The notes under the pieces: model-generated
The model's input: only the letters and a program-made list of their open reading frames with translations
Told to the model about the DNA's origin: nothing
Database searches by the model: none
Shown: in pieces, positions 27,630-37,138 of the stretch
How the letters are laid out: each line of letters begins with the position of its first letter
Position numbering within the stretch: the stretch's first letter is position 1
NCBI GenBank assembly: GCA_028874365.1
Contig: JAPPJZ010000033.1
Span: forward strand, 94,647 to 158,646
DNA length: 64,000 nt
Direction of reading: 5' to 3'
Source of the DNA: Chloroflexota bacterium
GTDB lineage: Bacteria; Chloroflexota; Dehalococcoidia; Bin125
Translations under genes and position numbers: made by a program

Positions 27630-28807
27630 GCCGGCGCAACGTCGAGCAAGCGCACGAAGATCTCATTCGCCACCGCGTGCCCACGCCTGCTCAGACGGAG
27701 CCGACCATCGGCTCGTTGCGCCAGCCCGTTGTCGACCGCCCAATCGAGCGTGGGCCGAAACTCCTCGTACTCGTCGGGCAGCGACGATTCATCAACGCCG
27801 TCCATCAGCCGCAGTCCCGACGTCAGAGTGTCGATCAGGTTCTCCCGCTCGCTCGGTCGCTCCGCTTCGACGATGGCCGGCGAAGGCAGCCCTTCTGGGG
27901 CATGCGCGAACTCCTGCTCCTGGCGAAGACGATCGATGTAGATTCGCGGGCTCCGCACGACCTGGTAACGCACACCATCCACAAACCCATGCGCGCCGGG
28001 TCCGATCGCTGCGTACTCCTGGTTGCGCCAGTAAATCAGATTGTGCTCGCACCGGAGTCCGTGGCGCGCGTAGTTGGACGTCTCGTATTGCTCGAAACCC
28101 GCGTGCAGCAGTCGTTCCGAAGTCCAATCGGCAATGTCGGCGACGCGGTCGGGGTCGGCCTCAATGACCCGTCCCGCCGCCACACGGGCGGCGAGCGGCG
28201 TCCCTTCCTCGACGGTCAGCGCGTAGCAGGAGAGATGATCGGGACCGTCGCCGTTCCAGCCCAGGACCCGTTCGACCGTCGATTGCCATGTCTCGAGGGA
28301 TTGGCCGGGCAGACCGTAGATCAAATCGAGATTGACGTTCTCGAATCCGGCGGCGCGAATCATCTCGAACGCCGACTCGGCACGCGCGGCGCTATGAATC
28401 CGGTCGAGGAACACCAACTCGGACGCGTCCAACGACTGCACGCCCATCGATATCCGGTTGACGCCCGCTTGCCGGTACGACTCCAGGCGCTCTGGTTCGA
28501 CGCTCTCAGGATTTGCCTCGAGCGTGATTTCGGCAGCCTGGTCGATGTCAATCAGTCGGCGAATCTCGTCCAGTAGGCGGCTCACTGACTCACCGGGAAG
28601 CAGGCTGGGTGTGCCTCCGCCGATGAAGATCGTCGATACTTGTCGACCCCTGAGCCGTGGCGCCCAAAGCTTCGCTTCGACGAGCGCCGCCGCGAGCCAT
28701 TCGGCCTGCATGTCTTCGATACCCGCGTACGAATTGAAATCGCAGTAGGAGCACTTCACCGTGCAGAACGGCACATGCACGTAGAAGCCGAGCGGAGAAT
28801 CGGTCAC
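27626..28807 (-). CDS. hemW: Radical SAM protein HemW (coproporphyrinogen III oxidase-like, heme chaperone)
   Basis: 393 residues. Cys15, Cys19 and Cys22 in VPFCTVKCSYCDFNSY form the CxxxCxxC site for the radical SAM [4Fe-4S] cluster. Further family motifs are FIGGGTPSLLP, ISMGVQSLD and NLDLIYGLPGQS. HemW proteins bind and insert heme rather than oxidise coproporphyrinogen; older annotations call them HemN-like. The ATG at 28807 is the obvious start. Its role here could be heme delivery to membrane enzymes; a link to the P450s is speculation. Confidence 0.92.
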   Translation of the reverse strand: MTDSPLGFYVHVPFCTVKCSYCDFNSYAGIEDMQAEWLAAALVEAKLWAPRLRGRQVSTIFIGGGTPSLLPGESVSRLLDEIRRLIDIDQAAEITLEANPESVEPERLESYRQAGVNRISMGVQSLDASELVFLDRIHSAARAESAFEMIRAAGFENVNLDLIYGLPGQSLETWQSTVERVLGWNGDGPDHLSCYALTVEEGTPLAARVAAGRVIEADPDRVADIADWTSERLLHAGFEQYETSNYARHGLRCEHNLIYWRNQEYAAIGPGAHGFVDGVRYQVVRSPRIYIDRLRQEQEFAHAPEGLPSPAIVEAERPSERENLIDTLTSGLRLMDGVDESSLPDEYEEFRPTLDWAVDNGLAQRADGRLRLSRRGHAVANEIFVRLLDVAPA

Positions 28808-28902
28808 GCCACGAGTGTATGTCTCTGCGTCAGTGTCAAAGCTGATTGCCCGCGCATCGACTTGGTGACACAGTGAATCCGTTCAATGGTTGGGAGGCGT
28901 CG

Positions 28903-30696
28903 GTGCTCAAGACACATGGTTGCGGGACGCTACGAGCGTCGAATGCGGGCGAGTCGGTCACCCTGGCCGGCTGGGTCCACCGACGACGTGATCACGGTCA
29001 GCTCATCTTCATCGACTTGCGTGACCGCGACGGCATCGTCCAGGTCGTCGTGCGCCCGGATGACCATCCCGAGGCCTACGACTCGGCAAACGTCGTTCGC
29101 GGCGAGTACGTGCTGCGAGTCAGCGGCGAAGTCGTCGAGCGCTCGGACGCGACCCGCAACCCGAACATCGCCACCGGCGATATCGAAGTCGTCGCCAACT
29201 CGGTCGAGGTGCTGAACGCGGCCAAGACGCCGCCCTTCTCGGTCAGCGAAGACGACGAGGTCAACGAACTGGTCCGCATGCAGTACCGCTACATCGACTT
29301 GCGCCGTCCCGCGATGATTGCCTCTCTGGAACTTCGACACCGGCTCAACCAGTTCATTCGTGACTTCATGACGGAACAAGGCTTTCTCGAGGTCGAGACG
29401 CCGATCCTGGTCGCCGCGACGCCCGAAGGCGCACGAGACTACGTGGTTCCCAGTCGTCTCACGCCTGGCGCGTTCTACGCCTTGCCCCAGGCGCCTCAGC
29501 AGTTCAAGCAGTTGTTGATGGTCGCCGGGGTCGAGCGGTACTTCCAGATCGCCCGCTGCTTCCGCGACGAAGACCTGCGCGCCGACCGTCAGCCGGAGTT
29601 CGTCCAGCTCGATCTCGAATGGTCATTCTGCGAGGAGGAGGACATCCTGGCATTGCTCGAGGAGCTCTTCGTCGGTGTCGCCGCGGCGCTGCGGCCCGAT
29701 TTGGCGGTGCCGAGACCATTCCCGCGCCTCTCCTGGCACGAAGCGATGGAGCGCTACGGATCCGACAAGCCTGACCTGCGCTACGGGCTCGAACTGTCCG
29801 ACTGTTCTGACATCGCCGCCACTTCCGGCTTCGGCGTGTTCTCGTCGACCGTGGCCGACGGAGGTCGTGTGCGTGGGATAGTTATGCCGGGCGGGGCATC
29901 GCTCTCACGCCGTGAGGTTGACGGGTTCACGAATCTCGCGAAGACGATGGGTGCGCCAGGACTGGTCTCGCTCCAGTTCAGCGCCGACCCTGCATCGGCG
30001 ACCGAGGACGACGTTCGATCTCCTGTCCTGCGCCACATCGGCATCGATGACGCTCGCAAGATCGGCGAACGCTGCGGCGCATCGGCCGGCGACCTCGTGC
30101 TGCTCGCCGCCGGCGACTCGGGCATGGTCTCGACGGTGCTCGACGGCATTCGACGCGAGCTGGCGCGGCGTCTCGACCTGGTCGACGATTCCATACTTCA
30201 ATTCGGCTTCGTCACAGATTTTCCCCTCGTGGAATGGGATGCGAACGAGCAGCGCTGGGACGCACTGCATCACCCGTTCACCGCTCCGCAGTCGGAGGAT
30301 GCCCACTTACTGGGCAGCGACCCGGCCAAGGTGCGCGCACGGGCCTACGACACGATCTGCAACGGATTCGAACTCGGCTCCGGCTCGATACGAATCCACG
30401 AGCGCGAGCTACAGATGCGCGTATTCGAGTTGCTCGGCGTAGGGGCCGACGAGGCGCAACGGCGATTCGGTCACATGCTCAATGCGTTCGAGTACGGCGC
30501 GCCGCCTCACGGCGGCTTCGCCTTCGGCATCGACCGCGTGGCGATGTTGCTGGCCGGCACAGAGAACATCCGCGAGGTGATCGCGTTTCCCAAGACGATG
30601 TCGGCTTCCGATCCGATGACCGGCGCGCCGATGGAGATCGCAGACGAGCAACTGGAGGAGCTGCATCTGAAGATCGATGCGCCCGCCACGTCCTGA
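28903..30696 (+). CDS. aspS: Aspartyl-tRNA synthetase (AspRS or AspRS/AsnRS-type)
   Basis: 597 residues from GTG 28903, chosen because GGGAGG stands 5 bases before it and the product then begins LKTHGCGTLRAS as in the family; GTG 28873 would add ten residues. The OB-fold anticodon domain (TLAGWVHRRRDHGQLIFIDL) is followed by class II motifs: FLEVETPIL, FRDEDLRADRQPEF (motif 2) and GFAFGIDRVAML (motif 3). The bacterial GAD insertion lies between motifs 2 and 3. Whether it also charges tRNA-Asn is not decided by what I can see. Confidence 0.95.
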   Translation: MLKTHGCGTLRASNAGESVTLAGWVHRRRDHGQLIFIDLRDRDGIVQVVVRPDDHPEAYDSANVVRGEYVLRVSGEVVERSDATRNPNIATGDIEVVANSVEVLNAAKTPPFSVSEDDEVNELVRMQYRYIDLRRPAMIASLELRHRLNQFIRDFMTEQGFLEVETPILVAATPEGARDYVVPSRLTPGAFYALPQAPQQFKQLLMVAGVERYFQIARCFRDEDLRADRQPEFVQLDLEWSFCEEEDILALLEELFVGVAAALRPDLAVPRPFPRLSWHEAMERYGSDKPDLRYGLELSDCSDIAATSGFGVFSSTVADGGRVRGIVMPGGASLSRREVDGFTNLAKTMGAPGLVSLQFSADPASATEDDVRSPVLRHIGIDDARKIGERCGASAGDLVLLAAGDSGMVSTVLDGIRRELARRLDLVDDSILQFGFVTDFPLVEWDANEQRWDALHHPFTAPQSEDAHLLGSDPAKVRARAYDTICNGFELGSGSIRIHERELQMRVFELLGVGADEAQRRFGHMLNAFEYGAPPHGGFAFGIDRVAMLLAGTENIREVIAFPKTMSASDPMTGAPMEIADEQLEELHLKIDAPATS

Positions 30697-30769
30697 GTTC
30701 GGTGATAATCTTCGATTGATATAGGACATAGCGGTGTCTGGGTGACATATCGAAGCGGAGGACTGGTAC

Positions 30770-32593
30770 GTGTCTGTGGTGCGACTCATACGTAGGGCGG
30801 AACGACTAGTCGGATCGGCGTACGACTCCTTGAACTGGAAGAAGCTACTGGCGGCATTCATCCTGAGCGTTGCAATCGGATTCGCTGCCTGTTCAGGCGA
30901 CGACGGGACGCAACAGGACGAACAATCACAGCCCAGCGCTCGAGCCGATCGAGCCCAGACCGAAGAGCAGCAACAGCAAGCCGACCAGCCGCAGCAGCGT
31001 CGCGAACGCCAGGCCACGATCCAACAGCAGGAGCAGCAACAGCAGGTTGGGACCGATCAACAGCAGGACGCCCCGACGGTCGCGCCGCGAGAGCGTGGCG
31101 AGTTCCGCATCGCCCGCGGAGAGCCGATCAACCTCGACCCGGCGCAGATTACCGACGTTACGTCCGCCGTGATTGCGGTTGAGGTCTTCGGCGGTTTGCT
31201 TGTGCTCGATCGAGACCTGAGAATCGCGCCCGATCTTGCCGAGTCTGTCCCCGGCCCGATGCAGAACGACGACGGCACCGTCACCTACCGCTTCACGATC
31301 CGCGACAACGCCACGTTCCACGACGGCAAACGGATCACGGCCGAGGACTTCAAGTGGAGCCTTGAGCGCAACCTGAACCCGGAAACCCTCTCGCCGACCG
31401 CTCCCGACTTCCTCGGCGACATCGTCGGCGCGCGCGAATTCACTCGCGGACGAGCGGATGAGGTGGTCGGCATCCAGGTGATCGATGAGCAGACGTTGGA
31501 CATCACCATCCTGCGTTCGACTCCGGTCTTCCTGTACAAACTCACGTATCCGACCGCCTATGTTCTCGATCGAGCCCAGGTTGAGGCGGATCCCGAGCGC
31601 TGGGCGCTGGCCCCGAACGGGAGCGGCCCCTTCCGTCTGACCGAGTGGCAACTGGGTGAGGGTCTGACCCTCGAACGCTTCGACGACTACCACCTCGAGC
31701 CGGCCAAGGTACGCAAAGTCTCCGTCCGCTTCGCCGGCGGAGCCGTTGAGCAGTTTGAGAACGACGAACTCGATCAGGCGTTTATCGGGCTCAACGATAT
31801 CGAGCGGGTCCGTGACCCTGCGTCCGAGTTGAACGAGCTGTACGTCTCCCGCTCCGAACTGTCTATTTTCTACCTCGCTTTCAACGTGAGTCAGCAGCCA
31901 TTCGACGACCCCAAGGTCAGGCTCGCGCTGGCGCACGCGATCGACAAGACAACGATCGTCGAGGACGTGCTCGACGACCTGTTGGTTGCCGCCGATCAGA
32001 TTGTGCCGCCAGGGCTCGCGGCGCACGACTCTGAGTACCGGGGAATCGTCTTCGATCCCGAGTTGGCGCAAGAGTTGCTAGCCGAGTCTCGCTACGCCGG
32101 CACGTCGCTGATTGACAACATCCGCCTGACGATTCCCGGCCAGGGCGCAACGCCGGGTTCGGTTTTCGAAGCGATCCAGGACATGTGGCGGCAGCACCTC
32201 GGTCTCGAGATTGAGATTCAGCAGGTGGAGTTCGCGACCTTCATCTCGGAGATCGACCGTGGTCTCTACGGCTTCTTCTCGCTCGGTTGGAGCCTCGACT
32301 ACCCCGACCCGCACAACGTGCTCGACTACAAGTTCCACAGCGCTTCGCTGGGCAACGATACCCAGCTCGACAGCGCCGAGATCGACGCCCTGCTCGAAGA
32401 GGCGCGTTACTCCCTTGACTTCGAGTTGCGCACGAGCATCTACCGAGAGGTCGACCGCATGCTGGTCGAGGACGCAATCTGGGTGCCGCTCTACTACTCG
32501 GTCGCCCACGAAGTGGTCAAACCCTACGTGAAAGACTACGAACCGACGAGGATGGTGATCCCACACCTCCGCTTCGTCAGCATCGAGGAGTAG
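30770..32593 (+). CDS. Peptide-type ABC transporter substrate-binding lipoprotein (SBP family 5) with Gln-rich linker
   Basis: 607 residues. An N-terminal helix ends in IGFAACSG, a plausible lipobox with the lipidated Cys near residue 42. A ~60-residue linker rich in Gln, Glu and Arg follows, then the family-5 binding domain beginning FRIARGEPINLDPA, with TVTYRFTIRDNATFHDG and LAHAIDKTTIV as landmarks. Such proteins capture oligopeptides or similar solutes at the outer face of the membrane. Two permease genes follow; no ATPase gene does. The start is read as GTG at 30770, with GGAGGAC upstream. Confidence 0.93.
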   Translation: MSVVRLIRRAERLVGSAYDSLNWKKLLAAFILSVAIGFAACSGDDGTQQDEQSQPSARADRAQTEEQQQQADQPQQRRERQATIQQQEQQQQVGTDQQQDAPTVAPRERGEFRIARGEPINLDPAQITDVTSAVIAVEVFGGLLVLDRDLRIAPDLAESVPGPMQNDDGTVTYRFTIRDNATFHDGKRITAEDFKWSLERNLNPETLSPTAPDFLGDIVGAREFTRGRADEVVGIQVIDEQTLDITILRSTPVFLYKLTYPTAYVLDRAQVEADPERWALAPNGSGPFRLTEWQLGEGLTLERFDDYHLEPAKVRKVSVRFAGGAVEQFENDELDQAFIGLNDIERVRDPASELNELYVSRSELSIFYLAFNVSQQPFDDPKVRLALAHAIDKTTIVEDVLDDLLVAADQIVPPGLAAHDSEYRGIVFDPELAQELLAESRYAGTSLIDNIRLTIPGQGATPGSVFEAIQDMWRQHLGLEIEIQQVEFATFISEIDRGLYGFFSLGWSLDYPDPHNVLDYKFHSASLGNDTQLDSAEIDALLEEARYSLDFELRTSIYREVDRMLVEDAIWVPLYYSVAHEVVKPYVKDYEPTRMVIPHLRFVSIEE

Positions 32594-32635
32594 GGACCCC
32601 CTCGATTCCAAGCGACCGAATGAGGAGGGCGGAGC

Positions 32636-33622
32636 ATGGGCTACGGGCCGCTCCCGATTCTCTTGCGCCGCCTCGCGCTTGTCCCGATCTTGGTCTTCGT
32701 CGTTGCGGCCGCGACCTATGCGCTGACCCATGTGGCGCCCGGCGACCCAGTCAAAATTATTGGCGGTGCCCGCCAAGTGGATCCGGAAAAGGCTGAACTG
32801 ATTCGCGAGGAGTTCGGCCTTCACGGAGGCTACTTCGAGCGATTCGGCCGCTATCTCTGGGGCCTCGTCTCGCGCGGCGATCTCGGGCCGTCCTACTACT
32901 ACCGGTCGCCGCAGCGCAGCGTCCAGGAACTGTTGGGCGAACGAATCTGGGTGTCGGCGCAGATCAACCTGATGGCCCTGGCCTTGATCTACGGCCTCGG
33001 AATCCCAATCGGGGTCTACGTCGCGGTGAATCGAGGGACCTGGAAAGACCCCGCGGTCATCGGATTCTTGAAGATCTTTGACTCGATCCCGTCACCGATC
33101 ATGGTCGTGCTCATTGTCTACCTCATGGTGGAGGTCCTGGGAGGAGTGTTCCGCCTTCTGGGCTTCAATGTGCCCGTGGTTTGGACGCCCGGTGATCCGG
33201 CCTCGTACATCGTGCCGCTCGTTGCGCTGACGATCGGCGTGTTTGGCGGCATGGGTCGCTTTGTCCGCGTCTCCATGATCGCCACCATGGACGACGACTA
33301 CGTCCGCACCGCTCGGGCCAAGGGACTGACCGAGCGCGTCGTGTTGTACCGACACGTGCTTCGCAATGGACTGCTTCCCCTCTCGACCAACATTGGCCTC
33401 GCGTTTGTCGGTGTCATTGTTGGCTCGATTGTGATTGAGACGCGCTACGCGGTGCCTGGAGTCGGTGCGTTCATCTTTCAGTCGATCAATCAACGCGACT
33501 GGAACGTGATCCTTGGATTCACCTTGCTCGTCGCCACGTTGATCATCATCGCCAATGCGCTCGTGGACATGTTGTATGTCTTCATTGATCCGCGAATCCG
33601 ATTCACGGAGCGTGTGGCGTGA
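32636..33622 (+). CDS. ABC transporter permease, DppB/OppB type
   Basis: 328 residues with about six transmembrane helices. The EAA-like coupling loop reads DDDYVRTARAKGLTERVVLYRH, followed by LRNGLLPLSTNIG, both diagnostic for peptide permeases of the DppB type. It would form the inner-membrane channel with the next gene product. GGAGG precedes the ATG by several bases. Its stop overlaps the next start as GTGA. Confidence 0.95.
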   Translation: MGYGPLPILLRRLALVPILVFVVAAATYALTHVAPGDPVKIIGGARQVDPEKAELIREEFGLHGGYFERFGRYLWGLVSRGDLGPSYYYRSPQRSVQELLGERIWVSAQINLMALALIYGLGIPIGVYVAVNRGTWKDPAVIGFLKIFDSIPSPIMVVLIVYLMVEVLGGVFRLLGFNVPVVWTPGDPASYIVPLVALTIGVFGGMGRFVRVSMIATMDDDYVRTARAKGLTERVVLYRHVLRNGLLPLSTNIGLAFVGVIVGSIVIETRYAVPGVGAFIFQSINQRDWNVILGFTLLVATLIIIANALVDMLYVFIDPRIRFTERVA

Positions 33623-34785
33623 CCGAGATGACCGCGCGCGCCGATAGTTGGGAAATGTCATCCGCGCCGGAGTCGCCATTCCGTCGCGGGCTGCGGGCGC
33701 TTCTGCGCAAACGCGTCGCCGTTGTTTCCATGATCACGATCTTCGTGCTCTATGGCGCGGGCATGTACACCTTCCTGGCCGAGTTCGGCCTCGACATCGG
33801 CTTGCAGGATCCGCTCCGCACCAATCTCAGCGAACGTCGGACCGTACGTACGACCGACGGGGTGACCGAATCCCTGGGCACGTTTAGTGAGCGACTCCAG
33901 GTAGATGTTGGAGTCATTGCTGAGCTCAATCCGGAGGTCGTGCAGGAGTTCGGTCCACTCGGTCCCGACACGGTCCTGCCGCGCAACACGGAGATCGTGC
34001 TCGGTGTTGACGAGACACTCCAACCTCCTTCATCAAGGCACTGGTTCGGTACCGATCGCAACGGGCGAGATCTGTTTTCGCGAGCGTTCTACGCGCTTCG
34101 GACCACCGTCATCATCAGTGTGATTTCGGTGTTGCTGGGGAACATCTTCCTCGGCCTCGGTCTGGGGCTGCTGTCCGGCTACCGGGGTGGCCGTCTCGAC
34201 GCGCTGATCATGCGGTTGGCCGACCTCGTCCTCGCCATGCCCGGCCTGGTCTATCTGATCGTGATCGTGGCGGTGTTCCGCGATCGCGTGACCGACTGGT
34301 TTCGTGCGCTGGAGGATGCCACTGGGGCGACATGGCTCATCGCCTCGGGGGTCGATGACTACGTGCTGATTGTCTTCGCGATGTCACTTCTTGGATGGGC
34401 GGGCGCTGCGAGGTTCTACCGCGGCCAGGTCTTGTCGCTGAGGGAAAGCGACTTCATCCTGGCCGCGGAAACGATCGGTGCCGGAACCCTCCGCGTGCTG
34501 GTGCGACATCTCTTCCCCGGCATCCTGCCTTGGTTCATCGTGGGATTCAGCGCAGCTATGGGTGAGATGGCTGGCGCCGAAGTCGTGCTGACCTGGCTTG
34601 GCATCGGGATCACGCCTCCGACGCCGTCATTCGGCACGATGGTCTCCGCGGCGGGCGGGTTCACATCTCTAGTCCAATATCCGTGGATGTTGCTCGTGCC
34701 GATGCTGTTTGTCCTGCCGATCCTGTTGGCCTTCAATCTGCTGGGCGACGCGGTCAACGACGCGATCAACCCACGCCTCAGATAA
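33619..34785 (+). CDS. ABC transporter permease, DppC/OppC type, with LysM-like insertion in first external loop
   Basis: 388 residues, longer than typical DppC (about 300). The usual core is clear: HWFGTDRNGRDLFSR after the first loop and the coupling loop RESDFILAAETIGAG. Between the first helix (residues ~35-52) and the core lies an extra segment, residues ~73-130. It reads like a LysM repeat: SLGTFSERLQVDV, then IAELNPEVV, then a proline-containing strand VLPRNTEIVLG. LysM domains bind peptidoglycan or chitin-type glycans; that role here is inference. The GTG start overlaps the preceding stop. Confidence 0.9.
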   Translation: MTEMTARADSWEMSSAPESPFRRGLRALLRKRVAVVSMITIFVLYGAGMYTFLAEFGLDIGLQDPLRTNLSERRTVRTTDGVTESLGTFSERLQVDVGVIAELNPEVVQEFGPLGPDTVLPRNTEIVLGVDETLQPPSSRHWFGTDRNGRDLFSRAFYALRTTVIISVISVLLGNIFLGLGLGLLSGYRGGRLDALIMRLADLVLAMPGLVYLIVIVAVFRDRVTDWFRALEDATGATWLIASGVDDYVLIVFAMSLLGWAGAARFYRGQVLSLRESDFILAAETIGAGTLRVLVRHLFPGILPWFIVGFSAAMGEMAGAEVVLTWLGIGITPPTPSFGTMVSAAGGFTSLVQYPWMLLVPMLFVLPILLAFNLLGDAVNDAINPRLR

Positions 34786-34858
34786 CACTGAACATTCGCC
34801 GTCCGCTGATATCGTGGGCGCAGCCATGCTCCCAGGCTTGGGCCATGAAGGTTGATCC

Positions 34859-36292
34859 ATGAAAGTTACCGCCGAACGCATCCCCGAGGCTCAGATGCTG
34901 CTCGAGATCGAGCTCGACGACGCTCGCGTCAAGAAGTCGCTCGACCAGGCCGCTCGCCGACTCTCACAGCGCTATCGCATTCCCGGGTTCCGACAGGGCA
35001 AAGCGCCCCGACGCGTCGTGGAGAGCGCGCTCGGTCCTGACGCCGTTTTCGAGGAAGCCGCCGAGCGGATGATCCCGCAAGCGTTGACCGAGGCGCTGGA
35101 GCAAGAGGGCCTCGAGCCTGTCGCCCAGCCGACCGTTGAAGTCACCGAGCGCGAGCCGGTGACGTTCACGGCTACCGTCCCGCTGGAGCCCGTCGTCGAG
35201 TTGGGGGACTACCGCATGATTTCGGTAGCCAAACCCGAGAGCGAGTACTCGGAGGAGATGCTGGAGGAGCGTCTGCTCGAACTCCGCCGCCAGCACGCGC
35301 TGCTCGAACCGGTCGAACGCGCGCCCGAACTGAACGACCGCGTCACCGCCGATGTCCGCGCAGAAGTCGACGGCGAACAGATTCTCGATCAGCCCGGCGC
35401 CGAGTTCCACCTCCGCGAGGGTGCCGTAGTCGGTGTCCCCGGACTGTGCGAGAAACTCGTCGGCGTCAGCGTCGGCGACGAACACATCATTCCGATCGAC
35501 GTCGATGAAGACTGGGACGACGACGAGGTGGCCGGTAAGACGGTCACGTTCACCGTCACCATCCACGACGTCAAGGCCGAGGAACTGCCCGAAGCGGACG
35601 ACGACTTCGCGATGGAAGTCTCGGAAGAGTTCGAGACCTTCGCCGACTTGCGCGAGCGGGTCGACAGCGGTCTGCGCGAACAGACCGATCGACAGTCCGA
35701 GGAACTGTTCAGCCAGGAAGTGATGAAAGCTGTCGTCGATCGGGCGACGCTTGAATATCCACCTGCGCTGGTTGAGCACGAGATCGAGCACATGCGCCAG
35801 GACTTCGCCCGTCAGATGGGCCAGGATCCGGCCACCTTCCTGCGCGACGGCGGCGAACAGGGCGACCAGCTCCTGGCCAGCTTCCGCACACAGGCCAACG
35901 AGCGGGTGATCAACACGCTGGTCCTACAGAACATCAGCGAGGCCGAAGAGATCGAGGTGTTGGACGACGAGGTCACCGCCGACCTCCAGCAAATGCTCGC
36001 CGGTATGCCCACGTCCGACCCGGAGCAGGCCGAGCAAATGATGCAAGACGAGGGCATTCGCGCCAACGTCCAGGCCCGACTCGTACGCGAGCGGACCATC
36101 GAGCGGCTCCAGCAGATCGCCCTGACCAACCACGCTGCCGGCGTCTCGGACGAGGACGAGCCATCCGAAGACGACGAATCCGACGATGAGGCTTCGATCG
36201 CCGAGGTCGAGGACGCGGAGGACATTGATGAAGCCGAGGACGTCGGGGACGCCGAGGAGTCGGTCGACGAGTCGGCCGATGGCGACGAATAA
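34859..36292 (+). CDS. tig: Trigger factor with long acidic C-terminal tail
   Basis: 477 residues. The N-terminal ribosome-binding domain contains IPGFRQGKAPRRVVE, very close to the classical GFRxGKxP signature. A prolyl-isomerase domain follows (RVTADVRAEVDGEQ through VTFTVTIHDVKAEELPE) and then the helical chaperone body. The last ~48 residues are almost all Asp, Glu, Ser and Ala, longer than the normal tail. Trigger factor binds nascent chains at the ribosome exit. It stands directly upstream of clpP and clpX, the common bacterial order. Confidence 0.96.
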   Translation: MKVTAERIPEAQMLLEIELDDARVKKSLDQAARRLSQRYRIPGFRQGKAPRRVVESALGPDAVFEEAAERMIPQALTEALEQEGLEPVAQPTVEVTEREPVTFTATVPLEPVVELGDYRMISVAKPESEYSEEMLEERLLELRRQHALLEPVERAPELNDRVTADVRAEVDGEQILDQPGAEFHLREGAVVGVPGLCEKLVGVSVGDEHIIPIDVDEDWDDDEVAGKTVTFTVTIHDVKAEELPEADDDFAMEVSEEFETFADLRERVDSGLREQTDRQSEELFSQEVMKAVVDRATLEYPPALVEHEIEHMRQDFARQMGQDPATFLRDGGEQGDQLLASFRTQANERVINTLVLQNISEAEEIEVLDDEVTADLQQMLAGMPTSDPEQAEQMMQDEGIRANVQARLVRERTIERLQQIALTNHAAGVSDEDEPSEDDESDDEASIAEVEDAEDIDEAEDVGDAEESVDESADGDE

Positions 36293-36390
36293 CCACTCGC
36301 CATATGCCAGCGATTTCTGTCCGCTGCTGTTGGCTGCGCAATCGCGCAGGCCGCAAACGTGACTACACTTAATCCGCGAAGGAGGGTTTC

Positions 36391-37047
36391 ATGGCCCTGA
36401 GTCACCCCTTAAGCAACTCCCTGACCCGCCCCAGCGACATCATTCCGATGGTTGTCGAGACGACCAATCGCGGTGAGCGCGCCTACGACATCTATTCCCT
36501 GCTCCTGCGCGAGCGCATCATCTTCCTCGGCACTCCGATCGACGACCAGATCGCGAACGTGATCGTCGCGCAATTGCTCTACCTCGACCGCGAGGACCCA
36601 GACCGCGACATCCAGCTGTACGTCAACTCGCCCGGCGGCGTGATCACCGCCGGTCTCGCCATCTACGACACGATGCAGCTGATCAAGGCGGACGTGTCGA
36701 CGATCTGCGTCGGCATGTCGGCCTCGATGGGCACGGTCCTGCTCTCGGCCGGCGCCGACGGCAAGCGATTCGCTCTGCCGCACGCCACGATCCACATGCA
36801 CCAGGCGCTCGGCGGCGCTCGCGGTCAGGCTTCCGACATCGAGATCGCCGCTCGCGAAATCTTGCGCAACAACGAGACGATTCGCCAGATTCTGGCCAGG
36901 CACACCGGTCAACCGCTGGATCGCATCGCCGCCGACACCGATCGCGACTTCTACCTCGACGCCGAACAAGCGCAGGAGTACGGGCTCGTCGACTCGGTGC
37001 TCGCCAGCGAGGCCGCCGGGGATGCAGCCGCGGCCGCAGGCGCTTAG
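36391..37047 (+). CDS. clpP: ATP-dependent Clp protease proteolytic subunit
   Basis: 218 residues. The catalytic serine is Ser112 in [10 protein letters not shown] and the histidine is His137 in IHMHQALGG; their spacing of 25 matches the family. The N-terminal axial-loop region and [18 protein letters not shown] are typical. ClpP assembles into a two-ring barrel that degrades proteins fed by ClpX or other AAA+ partners. AAGGAGGG lies just before the ATG. It is flanked by tig and clpX. Confidence 0.97.
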   Translation: MALSHPLSNSLTRPSDIIPMVVETTNRGERAYDIYSLLLRERIIFLGTPIDDQIANVIVAQLLYLDREDPDRDIQLYVNSPGGVITAGLAIYDTMQLIKADVSTICVGMSASMGTVLLSAGADGKRFALPHATIHMHQALGGARGQASDIEIAAREILRNNETIRQILARHTGQPLDRIAADTDRDFYLDAEQAQEYGLVDSVLASEAAGDAAAAAGA

Positions 37048-37138
37048 TATCTGAGCGGGGTATCTGCCCGGGCTGTCCTTGCCGTTCGACACGGCTCCAC
37101 TGTTGGAGCACTGAGACGAAGCAGAGAGGCGGAAGCTG

